From the NCBI RefSeq assembly GCF_008831285.2, contig NC_045139.1:16970354-17034353 (forward strand): a stretch of DNA of 64,000 nt, read 5' to 3'. Positions within the stretch are counted from its first letter, which is position 1, and every line of letters starts with the position of its first letter. This DNA is from Nymphaea colorata. Its lineage: Eukaryota; Streptophyta; Magnoliopsida; Nymphaeales; Nymphaeaceae. This document shows positions 13,901 to 27,700 of the stretch, piece by piece. The position numbers were made by a program, and so were the translations under genes. The notes under the pieces are model-generated. The model was not told where the DNA came from. It saw only the letters and a list, made by a program, of their open reading frames with translations, and made no database searches.

Positions 13901-16900
13901 TACAGCTAAAAGATGCTTCTGTACAAGATCCTCAACCTTTTGATAGAGCATCTTCACATCTGTAGGTGTACTGGAAGAATCTAAAGGAAATGCAGTAAAA
14001 ACCAATTTCAGTAGGGAGCAAAGTGATTTCCCCGCATCCAGCATCTTATTGTTGAAGCACGGCTCGAGAATCTGTCAAACAGGAATTGGAATTAGAACCT
14101 CAAATATTTTTGCACCAACCTAAGTAAACAAAATATTCCAAGCTTACTTGAGATATCTGATTGATGTTGTTCCGGATAAATAGCTGTGGCTGCTTCTCCA
14201 GTACCTTATTCATGACATCAAGACCCTGAGCAAGAGCTGCTGCAGGATCTTTGGACTGCGTAGAAGGCTGGAAACTACCAAGTAACTTCTCAAGGTAATT
14301 GAATTTCACATTCGCATTTGGCCAGACTTCTAAGGCTTGAGATAATAAGTCTAATGCCTGTTTATACATGGCTGTAGATTCCCTGTCTTTCGGTTCTATA
14401 ACCAATGAAACCTGCATTGAAAAACAAAAGTTACATATGCAGAATAATACAAACCAAAAGTTAACAGCTATAAGTTGTTATCCAAAGATAAAAGATGGTA
14501 ATAATAACAAATTCTCTCACTATAATATTCATAATGCAAGTTAGCTAAAACACTTAAACATGATAACGAAGTGGCATTGGTAAAACTTGACAATGAAATT
14601 ACCTTCTGAACAACCAAGTAAGAGATTCTAGACCAATATTTCATGATTGCAAGAGTTCAACTCCAAGTAAACAAGATTGAAATCAGAAGACCAAGATTGA
14701 TGACATATTATCAACATGTTCAGAATAACAGGAAATTGATCTGAACCAACAGGAACAAAAACTTCTAACAACATCATCCAAGTAAAATACACCATTTGGG
14801 AGCAAGACCAAAATCATATTGCTGATAAAATAAAATGGAAAGAAAGTTCTACAAGCATGTCCAAATACCAATTCCACTTGTTAAGAGATGCAAAGAAATT
14901 AAGTCATCTGAAGCACACCAAGATCTTCGCATAAGAAGTCCACTACCACTGGGCTTTCTAGGCAGGTCAATACAGGTTAATCTTTTTCTTTCTTTTTTTT
15001 CCCTCAAACCAGAAATAGATCCTGAAGTGAATCAGAAGCAAATTGGAAGCAGAAAAAAAATAAAAAGGTTAATGAATTGAGAAGGGAAAAGAAAAAAAAT
15101 TAGGCAGTGATCAGAAGCGGAGAAGAAAGCAAATCATGGTGCTCTCTATGTAGGAAGAAGAAAAATGTCAGAAAGAAGAGGAAAATGAAAAAAAAATGTT
15201 GTGACATGAAAGGAGGAAATGGGGAAGAGAACAAAAGGAAGAGGAAGAAAAGGGAAGTCAAAGTGTCAAACAGGAAAGAGATGTGAAGAAGACTAAAAAG
15301 AAAAAAAAAAACACGCAAAAGAAAAAGGGATGTATTGAAAAAGAAGTGGAGAAAGATAAGATGTAGCTGAAAAGGCTGTAAATTGCTGAATGAATGGCTG
15401 GAGGTCAGCCACAACCCAACCCCAGCAAAAGTACAAGAAGACTCTTTGACTTTTTCCAAACAATTAGGCTGGAGGGTTTATCAAGAATCAAAAGACCAAC
15501 TTCAACCTCTACTTTGTTATATTAGGAAATTGTTATTTTAGTTGGGTAAAGTGAAAGATATCAACCATAAAGGAAGCAAGATTACCCAAAACACATACAA
15601 TCATTATTCATCAAGAAACATCTGTCCCCTTAGACAACTCATAGATGATATTCCACCAAAGGGTCACACGTTTCTGTATCTTCCGCAATATGGTAGCCAA
15701 ACAATATGTTTGTTCACAAACTATATATTTTTCAGTTGTACATATCAGAGTGTCATGCCAAAAGATTTAATAAGAGACAACATAATCTTTCCAGTTTTTA
15801 CTCAAGTATGTTCAGCGTTAGAACTTTATGCATATGTCAACAAAAACTCAATTGATTTCATGACATAATTTTCTGCCTTGTAGTCACAGAACAAGTACAT
15901 AAAGTAACTGAACACAGTGCGCTTTGAAACATGAACAAAATTTGCATATAAGCTCTGGATGACACTTGCCAGGAGAATGTTCCCAGATGGAATAGCCCAT
16001 AATGAGCATGAGAGAAAGAGAAAAATAACTTTGAAGGAGGCATGAGTAATAAAAAAAATACTAACTTAAACTTACTCGGATGAGAAAGTTAATAATCATT
16101 TCTTCCATGGCAGCATTTGGTTTGTAAGACAAATCATGTTGGCTGGCAGATGCAGGTGTTTCAATATTGGGAATTGAAGAGCCACTAGGTGACATCATGC
16201 TTAACGATGGCAAACCAGCTTCCACCTTGACGCGTTTACTCAGATCATCGGCAAATGAAGAACTATCTGGAAGAAGCTTTGTATCATTGTCCAAAGCATT
16301 TGCATTAAATGCCTCACTAGTACGACTATGGCTGTCAATGTCTGGTGTTGCCTTCATTTCTGATTGCCTTCGCTGTTCCCATGCCACAACCAGCCCAGCC
16401 AGGTCAATAGCAAGACGCCTATTCTCAGGAGAGGTGCTATAAGGCAATCCAAGTCGACTAAGTGAATTCACCATTTGAGGTACAAATTGAGCTCGGCAAC
16501 GGTAAAAGATGTCTGGATGCCGAACAATGAGCTGAAATATGTGAATTAAATGAGGGACTGAATGACCCTCCTCCACCATGATCTTTTTGGTGTAACGGAT
16601 CCAAATGGGTATGCGGACATCCTCCGGAGGCAATCTTCGAGGCAGTGCAGGCATTAACACATCAAGAGCCTGCTTGACCAGGGCCTTATACTCCGATTGA
16701 CATGTTCTCAGTAAAGCAACAAAAACCTGCATGAAAATTGCCTTAGCAGTAATTCTCTCAAATAAGATGCAAACTTATTCCAAAGCTTCAAAGTGAAATG
16801 AGAGCAAACCACTGAACCTGAAGAACCAACTCGGACGAGATTTTCAGCAAAAGTGCAGAACAGTCTGGCAAGCCCATGGGTTTGACCCTAGCCCCCAAGG

Positions 16901-19900
16901 ATGGTTTTTGTAGCAGGATCCCACACAAACTAGGTGGTAGCCCTGAACCAGATTTTAGTGAGCTTGACACAGGCTGCCCTAGGTCAATTTCATCTACTAA
17001 TGGTTGAATATATCCATACACAATAATAGATCACACACATACACCACTAAAACGTCATGAACCAGCTATATTTAGACAAACCAACCCAAGCAAGGCCAGG
17101 ACCTCTCCCGCCAATTGATATGCAAGGCTTGACCAATCGCGGCCAAAATCTTCGTCGGACAGATAACGCTGGTCTAGTATACCAATTCTCCAGCATTAGA
17201 CTTCACCGAGTCAGCAAAGAATGGGAAGAAAATAATGAGGTCAAATAATGATTTGTTGACCAGCTACATGCCTTTAGTATGAACTATGAATAAATGCTAA
17301 ATGATGACATATTATCTACCAGAAAATCCATATTGCATCTTACCAAAACATCAAAGCAACAACTTTTAAATTTTAAACCATATGAGGATAGTGCATTGAG
17401 CCATTTAAGAATTCAGCATATCAACCTCATAAATAAACCAACAAAGTACTCAGCATATCAACCTCACAAATAAAGCAACAAAATTTTAAAGTACGACAAC
17501 AAGAACTAGATAAAACTATCTTAGAGCAGAACATTCAATACCAGTCACTTGATGACAGCAAGAATGAGTGCTCAGAAAACTTGACAAGTCCCAAAATCTT
17601 ATAAACGCATTGTAACATTTTCCTTGTCCAATTATAACTTCAATTTATTAAATTAACCAATTATACAACATATGCATACTCCTCATATTTGTTACGGAAA
17701 CACCACTAATAAAATACCATCACATAGTAAAGAGTAGAAGTGGATAGCCTATACAGAATGAAGGCGATGGAGTTCACTCATAACTTCCCACCATTATACA
17801 AAAGCCCATTAACAAGTTCTATTGAAAACAAAGACAGCTTGTGCAAGAACGAACAAAAATTTACTTGGAATTACTGACTCTGATTTGCTTGCTAGCTTCA
17901 TAATTGATCCATATGGTTTCCGGCTTTCAGCTTGTTCTCCCACCTAACTAAACATTCTTCAGAATAAGTGCTAGCCAATTGAAAAGCCATGTATGAAACT
18001 GTCGAGCCAGCTTTTGGAAGCACTAATTCAGATAGAGAGGGAAGATGAAGGAAGTTGCTTTTGAAAATGGCAAGCAGTAGGTTACCATTAAGTAGTCCTT
18101 GGTAAATGAAAGGTCCCATTTGGGAAAAGTACAAAGAAGGAGCATCTAACTCATAAGAGACATTTGGTTCTCGTCAAGTGTTCGTATGAGCGAGCAACTA
18201 ACTCATCAGAGACACTTGTGTCTCACCAAGAGCTCAGTCCATAACATTTTAATTGATAGAAGTAAGAACAACATGCTTGTGAAAATGGAAGATCAATAAA
18301 AATGCCTAAGCTTCATGTCATGTACATAAATTGCTGAATTATTCATCCCTAACATTGAAAAAACCTGACACAGGCCAGATAGGAAGCTCAATTTCAGAAC
18401 TCAAAACATCACTTGACTTTTTCTTATACTCGGTTACATTATTACCAGAAGGAAAAGTGCACAGAAATTTTAAAAAATTATGGTACCTGAAGAATTATTT
18501 TTTCTGGGGCTTGATAAGCATCCAGAAAGTGACAAACGTTAACAAATGCCCACTGTTTACTGGCACTGTCTTCACGCTTAAGATGGTTCCAACCAAACTT
18601 GATCATTTCTTTCCGGTAATGGACAAGGTCTCCCTGTAGATATTTCAAAAGCAAAGTAGCAAGCTGCAGAAGTTCTATCCTCAAGGGTTCATCATATTCG
18701 GCACTGACCTGCATGTAAAGAAAGATTTATATATACCAAACCCAACTAACAAGTAATTCCAATAAGCAAAGCAGAACCACCTCATCGGGAGGGTCAAGAA
18801 TCTTCTCCACAATAGTTTTGATAATATTTTGGTCCAGAACTTCCCAACATTGACCATTTTGAAATGCATGAGCTAGCATAGGAAGAATGAGCATTTGCAT
18901 GACAACAACCATGTGTTCATGTTCCAATTTCTTTGATTGAAAAAGAAGCAGGAAGTGTAACAGAAGAGTTTTCTTCAAATGAGTAGGATAATGCACCGCA
19001 ACCTGAAAAGGAGCACACAGCAAGTTTAGTTTAGGAAGTGCACATATGAATGTGAAGAGATAGAGAAAGAAAGAAGAGAGAGAGAACCTCAATAAAATAA
19101 AATTCCTTCAAAAACGTGTAGTCTATACGTGTCCGGACCAAAAAGATGGACAGCATATCAAATAAGATATTAACTTCAGTTTTGTCATGACGCAAGTAAT
19201 TTAGAAAGCACTTGACAAGCCTCTTGCTTTCTTTCACCTGTTAGAAAGAAACCACCCACCAGTTAACTCATGTGAATACAAATGCAAGGATCCACAATGG
19301 ACAGATGAAACCTTTGATCAAACACAATGTACACCATTCACGTTAGAAGGAATGCAATGTGGGACAAGGAAGACTCTAAAAAGGTCATAACATCTCCCTT
19401 TTTGTTTATTATGCTGGTCTCTAAGGAAATTTTATCCAAAATAGACATCATATAAGAATGAAGTAAATTGAAAGACACGAGAGAAAGAGATACAGAGAAT
19501 CCTCCCACACTGGATTGCATCAACGTGAGAATTGCTTCTAAAGAGATAAATCCCTGTGCCATTTTCATGCCACAATCTCAATACGCCTTTCCAATGAAAA
19601 CACAGAATGTGTTGGTCTAAGGGGCACCCTGGTGCAGCCTTCCTTACATGCCTAGGTGGATATCACCCAAGTTGGTTCCTTTTTTATGTTTTCCTAATGT
19701 CTTGAAGTGGGGCAAAAGTGGAATCTTCAATGTTAGATTCTTTTATTATTCTAAAAATTATAAAATAACACTACAATTAATTATTTCAGTTTTCATGGGG
19801 TCCCAACGAGGCCAATTAGTCTCAGCCTCTCAGGTAACATCAATAAACTCTTTAGGCTTCATAGACATCAACTAGGTCTTTTAACCACTAATTCACCAAC

Positions 19901-21672
19901 TTAAGTTCATAATCTCTGAAGATAAAGCACATATTCTTCTTATTAGATGAGCACATGCAAGAACTAAATTAGCAAGAAAAGAAAAACACAAGTATGAAAA
20001 GTCAAAATTTTGAGCATCACCTATAAAATTAGCCCAGTCAAAGGACAGAATTTGATTGAGTAATATGTATGATTTTACCTGTTCCAAATTAAGATCTTGT
20101 TCATTTTGTAAACGAGTTACTCTTTCTGGAGATTTCCAAAGGAGAACCAAGGTATCAAAAACAACACGGTTTGACTGTAGCCAATCAGGCATCAATTTCA
20201 CCATGGCAGAGATGAGCGCAAGGCCTTGAAAATAAGCATCAGAATTTGGTGCAGTGGTTGATGAGGGGCCAAAGTTTTCAGTAGCAACATTCCCATCATT
20301 ATTTGTAGGAGTAGTAACAGACTCATCCATTTTATTGACGAACTGTGGAAAAGCATTTGCAAGTATCTTCTCAGGTGATCTTGCAAGCTCTTCTCTAAGA
20401 GGCTGCCCACCCTCTGAACGAATTATATACATAAACCTGTTCATACAATCAAGAGAAACATAAGAGGACGAATGAAGCACAGACTCCGAACAGATTATAT
20501 TTATAAACCCGCTAAGACAATAGTGAACAAGCATAGAGATGTAAACCAAATAATAGCTCTACACAAGCCCCACCTTCTGAAATATCTAGGTTGGCCCAAA
20601 CGTGCCAAAAAATAGTCAACTGAATCAGTAGCATAACGATTTAGAAACTTTGTAAGTGGCAAGCGATAAGGGCTGTTCAGTTGGCTGTAAACATGAACTT
20701 GAGGAAGGGCAGCCTCTAATTGCATAGTAAGGGAAACAAGATCATCTAAGAACTTCCCCGCTGCTGGTGGAAGAAGATGGAAAAGCTCTATAATAGCTGC
20801 AGCATAACAGAAGCTTGTCAGATAAAAACAAAAAGCAGAAAATGTTATTCCCTCACAAGTAGCATAGATAAAATTTACCTGCTGCAATCTTCGGCTCTTC
20901 ACCAGGTTTCCAGGATTTCTGAGTTTGAGCAAGCTTTTCCGGTTCAAGCCATTTTTTTAGGTGTTCCAACAGTTTACCACCCAATGTCACATTGAACCAG
21001 TTTGACAAGAGTTCAAGAAGACGAGCAAGACCTTGCAAAAGAGGCATAGTGAGACTCTTTGTGTGTGCCAAATTAACCAAAATAGGCCTGAGACTGCTCT
21101 GCAGTAACTCCTTGGGAAGCTTCTGTTGTTGAATAACCTAAACCATTCAACAAAAAAATGTTGGTGTGCCGAAGTAGAACAAGATAAAGCTTCAAAACTA
21201 CAGAAACAAATAGGTTGAATGTGTCATCATTAAACTGCATGTATGTAAAAATTCAGAGAGTTACCTGCCGAAGACCCTCCTTTGCAACCGTTACAATTTC
21301 TGGTGTCTTACAAGTAAGTGACTTGAAAAACATAGAAATTATTTTTGCACGTAGATCAGAATGGCTAGAGGTTTTAAAATCTGTCCATGCCATGGTAGTA
21401 CAGAGCAATTCTATGCATGCAGTACGGAGTTTAGTCACTGTCATATTCACTTTTGGATTCATGAACTTTCCAACCCACACAGTCTCATCAGCCTCAGCAA
21501 TCTGCAGAGCTTCTTGCAAAATGTTCACAAGCTCCTGTGTCATCTTCATAAGAGGGGGCCGAAGAGCCAAGCAAAAGTTCAAGGCCATTACTGTCCCTAC
21601 CTGAATTCAACGCCACTGCATCATAAGAAATTTAAACAGAGAAGAAGGGAGGAAAGGGTGGGTGTGTGTGTA

Positions 21673-21703
<31 letters not shown>

Positions 21704-24700
21704 AATCAGGAAATTTTTGGACTTAGTGGCCACATAAAAGCTGAAATTTAACAAAAATAGAAAAAACCTAAAAACATCACGATAAGACAGATTTTACCTG
21801 CTGTTCGACATTCTTACTTCGTAAAGCGCGCATTATGAGAGGCTGGAGCAAAGGCTGATACAAATTCTCAAGTAACTCAGATACTTCACTTCCTGTCCTG
21901 CTAGCAAGAAGAGCCAAGCATGATTGAACATTCTTCCTCACTATAAGTGTTGCATTGGGATTAAACAACTCTTGCGCAAGAAACTCTACCACTCCTTGAA
22001 AGCTTTGTCTACGAGGCTCACTATTTGCCTCGTCAACGTTATTTACAACACGAAGAACCTGCGTGAGCACTTGACTTGTCTCCTCCTGTTCTTTGGCAGC
22101 ATGTGCAGGAAGTCTCTTAAGAACATAAATTAAACCACGAACTATCCGCACTTGAAAAACACAGAGAGTCTCAACAGTAACCTTTCCAACAAGAGCCCCA
22201 AGTCCCATTACACCACCAATCTGAGCCTGCCATGTGCTTCCATAACAACAATGCAGAAGGCGAGGCAAAAGTTGCTCAAAAACTGGAATTCGAACACTTG
22301 GAGGGGGAGAATAGACAGGATTCATTGATGGACTTGATACCATCATTGGAGTTCCAGGGCCACCTACGGATGTTGAGGCACCAGCATGCTTTGATCGAGC
22401 TAGGAGAAGAAGTGTTTCGGCAAATATTTTCAGAGCATTAAGAGCAGCTTTAGCATGGACTCTATTTTCATCTCCAAGGACATCTACCAAAGCATCCAAG
22501 AATATCAGTGGATCCAACTCTTTTAGGTTCCCATATGTGGCTGTTCGAGACTTTGAAGCAGGAACACTAGTTGTTGCAAGCACTGAGCCTCCAACCTGAG
22601 CACCTGCACTTGACAAACTGCTAGAAGAAAATTCCATATGGAAAAGCATGGCGAAATGGCGACAAACATTGCCCACAAAATCATCCCGAGCATCTTGAAG
22701 GTCAGGTTCAGTGCTGGTTGCAATAATGGTCATCAGGAGAGTTTTGAATACAGACTTCTCAGCCATGAGTTGGGTCTTGGTCTTGACACCAAGGTCAACC
22801 TACAATACCCAATGCAAGTTGCATCATTACAATTACAGGAAGTACAATGACTTAATGAGTTTCAAGGTGACAATTTCATTAAGTACCAATAATGAACAAA
22901 ATTATCATCGTCCAACCAACATTGATTACCATCACCCAACCAACTTAAGCTTTCTCTTTCCCAAAACCACACAAGGGTAAATTTCATATCAAACTGCACA
23001 CTAGAGAACATTTTCCAGGCAATACCAATGAATGAAGAATAGTCTTCTTCTGACCAGACTGATTTATTTTCCGCACCAATGGATATTTATAAAGAAAATC
23101 CAGCACCTTATTGGAGAATAACCATGAACAGAGGAAACAAATAGCAACAACAAATCCTTGGATTTCAAGTTTTTTGTCAATAAAAATATATAAAAATGAA
23201 ATACATTTCTCAAATGACCAGAATATATGCTACAGTAATGTATTGACCTCCTTAGAATGCTTTACACAAATCATTAACAGTCATTACTGAATAACTTGTC
23301 TACAACATTATGCGACAAGAAACAAAACCGTTATACTGCATTTTAACCTTTTTTTGTGAAATACAAATTTCTAGAGATTGTTAATTGCTTGGCACAGAAC
23401 CCCCAAGAACTTAGAGTGCAAAAAGATGAATGAGATAAAGGAGTTGAGCAGTGCCTTCCAACTTGTGGAACATAGTTTGTTACTACTCCATGTCATACAT
23501 ATCATAAATATATTTTATATGTCATTCATGTTGCTTAAGGTGAGCATCTTGAGCTACCTATGAACTAATTATTTTATGGGAATAAGAAAGCTAATGCTGG
23601 GAAAGCAACAACATGACTCAACTGGATATCACCTCATAAATACAAATCTTACCCAAATTTCAATTATTTGTATTCTCTGAGTCATATCCATCTACTTCGA
23701 TATGAATGGTTATCTAACGTGAGTCTGACTATTTGAAAGCCCAGATACTCAGAAAGAACAAAACAATGACAGTTAAAACAAGTTAACAAAAGTTTTGTTA
23801 CAAAAGTTTTGCTTGTGACAGAGGACTGCGACTTGGACAACTTCCAAAATCAAGTCAAAAAGAAACTGGGCAAGATCAACATGCAACCACCAACAGCTTC
23901 CTAGCATTTTCAGCACAAAGATGTCATCAGGACAATGGTTTCCAACAGTAACTTTCGTGCTGATCATCTGACCAGGCTTGCATTGAAAACCATTCTCAAA
24001 TCCTGAAAATATAATCTCTTAAATGGCAAGGGGAAAGAAATGGAAAGCAACACCAAATTTTAGAGAAGCAAAGAAAACAACAAACCTTCATATCCAATGT
24101 CTCAGTTCGGCGCCTTGAAGGATCTACAGATGAGACCAGCAAGGTTGCCAATATCCCTGGTGAAACCCCATCAGCTGATACATTTCCACGGAAATTCAAA
24201 AGAGATGATAGACATACACGAAGAAACTTGAGAGCATGTTTTCTGTAAAAAGTGTCAACTGCCATGGATTTCTGCATAACAACAGCTATTGCCAAGTGGA
24301 TGCAACGGTCAAGAGGCACCAGAAAAGGAGTTTGGGGCTCAAAAGTGAGAATCAAACGCAGACCATGCTCAGGGTTCTCCTTGCACTCCAATGCAAGTGG
24401 CTCTTTAAGGAAACGTCTGTTTCGGCCACCTAGCTTACCGAGAAGCTGTAATGCCTTTGCACCCCATGGATATGGTTTTGGCCTTAAGTGAGACCATAAA
24501 GCCAAGATCACCTCAGACATAAGATTTGCCATACTTGGTTCAAGGAAATCAGGATTTAAACTATCAATCCAATACTCAAGTGTCCTCAAACCTAGACTAA
24601 CAAGCTCATCATTTCCTTTAAGTGCCAATACCAAGGGTTTCATGAGGCGAGGAAGATGGGGAAGTAATGAACTCAATCGTGCAGGCAATGTTAAACAAAG

Positions 24701-27700
24701 CTCAAGCACAAGGTCTTTCATATCTTCTCCAGCAGGACCTTCGACCATCGCTAACAGCATATTAAGGCACGGTTGCAGTGATGGTACCAACTCACGGAAG
24801 AGCCCTTCAAACTTCCCAGCAGCAAGAGAACGGAACATTGTACGCAGTAACAGCATATATGCAAGTGGTCTTTCAATCTCAGTAGCATTTTTCATGCAAA
24901 CTTCCATTATGACGGAAACATGTGGCAGTAGAACACGTTCATTGTCTGCAGGAACTTTAGAAACAGCCACAAAAAGATGTCGAAAAAGTTGCAGAACCAA
25001 ATTTGAGGCAGGCGTATCTGGCTGCTTCAGTACATCAAGACGGCTCACAAGAAAATTAACCAGTACATCTGCAAAGTGCCTTAGGATCTTGGGAGATTGT
25101 AGAAGGGTAGATACTATTTGAAGTAGCTGATTATTAGTGATCATGCACTCAAAAAATTGTGGCATACACAATGCAAAAATATCCATGAGGTCTCTAGGTT
25201 CCATTATCAAAAACATCTGGGAAAACTGAACTAGCATGTCCTTCTCTTCATCTTTGTCTTTAAAGATTTCCAAGCAATGAACGCCACTCTTCAGGATGCC
25301 TGATATGTAACGGACCTAGAGAGAGAAGATCCCAATGACTGAGCCTTCAAACAAACAGAAAAGATCACTGGGTCTGAGTGCACACATTAGTATTGTTTAA
25401 TTACCTCATCTTCCCTCATCCCTGCAGAAGTTTCAGGAGAAGGTGGTGAAACTTGACCTGGACGATTGACATTAGCATGACTGATGCTCCAAATTATAGT
25501 TTTCATCCCTGGACAAAAGCACATCCAGAGAACCGCTTAGCGCAAGCACATTGTAGAATAGAAATGCTACAATAGCACGACATTTGCGAAGTTTATAATC
25601 CATAACAAATCTATTTCAACCAATGCCCTTAGGCGGCCATACGTAACATATAAATAAACAGAAAAAGACGAAACAACATAAGCAAAGTCTAAGACTCTGA
25701 ACCTGTGTTTAACAGGTCAAGGGTATTAGAGATATAGAAAAGAACGAGAAAAATATAAAGACCCAGGTACTCACTATAATCCTGCAGCTGAAGCCACAAA
25801 AGGAAAAATCTATGTTCAAGTATTTTGTCACTTCCACTTTATGAGAAATAAAATAAAGATGGAAGATTTGTAATACTCACCCATGACCAAAGTTTTAATC
25901 AGCTGCTTACAGTCACCAACCTCCTTTGAGTGTTCTTGAGGAACCTGAAAATTAAGCACTGCCTGCAATCATGTAAACAATAATATTCTGTGTCAACAGA
26001 TTCTCCATTTTTATGTCCTCTCATATATTTTAATATTACAAGTTCCATAAAAATTGCCACATCCATGAATCTGCGGCCACATCCGTATGGTCTAGATGGT
26101 TTAACAGTTTAAATGGCATAACCAAGTTAAAGAAAAAAAGAAATCTGCATATTGCACTTACATTAACATTTTACACACTTTTTATGGCAAACATTTCCAT
26201 GGCCCAAAAAGCTATGATATGGAACATTATACAGGTCTTGGGCACACAAAAGAAGGTACAAAAATGCAAAAGACTATCACACATGATTGCAGATAGGAAC
26301 ATTTGATACAATATTCTTTTATTGACTATGAGCATATCAACAATCTAAGTGTAAATATTCCATGTTGCCAATCATAATTTCTTAAATTCTTTGTTCAAGG
26401 ATTTCACTCTTAACATGATATTCACGCCCCTATTATTTAGATCAAGTAAAAGAACACTTGATTACATGCCATCAATATGCATATGTGAACATAAATGCAC
26501 CTACTATAGCTGCATAGCATACAATTGCAACCTCAGGTCTGGACTCTGAAGCTTATGTCAAGCATACTCCAGTCATAGACATATTCAAGCAAATACGTCA
26601 CTAAAGCAAAAAACTGCAAGTCTTTAACTATTACACTCTTCACTCTTCAGACACAAGTATCACAGAAGAAAGGTTGAATTTAAACCTGCACAGGAAGCTC
26701 AAATTTCGACTGCAAAGAACTGTGCTTTCCTTCCTCGCCATCTTTAAGCAGCTAATCACAAAGCAAAAGAACAATAACAAATGAAACCCAAAACGTAGAA
26801 GAGAGAAAGAGAGAGTAATTATATTGTAATCTCTCTCAAAAAAACACCTAATAAAATGAAAAAAAAATCAAAATTTAAAACTACTCCCAACCTGTGGAAT
26901 CGTGCGCTTGAATGTACCAAATTTCCCCACAAAAGCATCTAAAACCCTTAACTAGAAGAAAGGGAAAATGTGAAATTAGTATGAGAAGATGACAACAAAA
27001 ATGTGAGAGGATCCAAAAGGGTAAAATATGCAACAAAAATGTTACAAATAATTAAGCAGGTGAGATAAGAAGCAGAGCCAATAGTACAAGCAACAAAGAG
27101 ACGAACCATTGAAATCATAAAACAGTATAAATTATAAAATACAAACCAGCATAGTGCGGGATTCTTCTCTATGTTCTTCATCATCACCCTTGTTATAAAT
27201 AGACTCCACCTACAAAAGCACCCCAAAACAAATCAATTCATGTAGCAAAGTTGATCAAGATGTTAAATTTTTGCAACATAAAAAGGATACCTACTTACCA
27301 GATTTAGCATCAACCTAGCACATGTGGTTTGGACACTAACCGGCAAGGAAGAATCATGCACGTTCCTTGAAAATAGGTAGACAATTCGTGAAAGCTGCCA
27401 AACAAGGCTAGTTCTCAAATCTCAATAGATGACTCAAAAGCATTCAAAAGTTTCTGATGTTTGAACAATGCAAATAAGCAAAAATTTTAACTGATATGAA
27501 AAGATACACTTGTCAAGGCAGGACACAGTTGACACATGAAGTTAAAGGAACATTTTTATGTTCATCAAGAGTTCTGCTTGTTGGGATCTTTTTTGCTGCC
27601 AAAGGCAGTTATCCTTAAGTGGCCTGACCAATAGATTTATGCAACGTATAGAATTAAACTTAAGTCAACCCTTTATTCAATCTACCACTCATCTTCCCTT

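Noticed and set aside
15100-15459. Phe/Leu-rich 119-residue minus-strand frame resembling a membrane protein
   Set aside because: It arises from the purine/pyrimidine tract within a TRRAP intron and has no conserved features.
16788-17021. Minus-strand open frame that might be an extra TRRAP exon
   Set aside because: Exons 18487-18708 and 16076-16726 join in phase without it, in agreement with the plant family, so this is intron sequence.
23773-23967. Minus-strand open frame between TRRAP exons 13 and 14
   Set aside because: The flanking exons join in phase and match the family directly. Nothing corresponds to this segment.
24642-25121. 159-residue open frame on the plus strand
   Set aside because: Antisense to the largest TRRAP exon (24086-25315) and shows no family resemblance.
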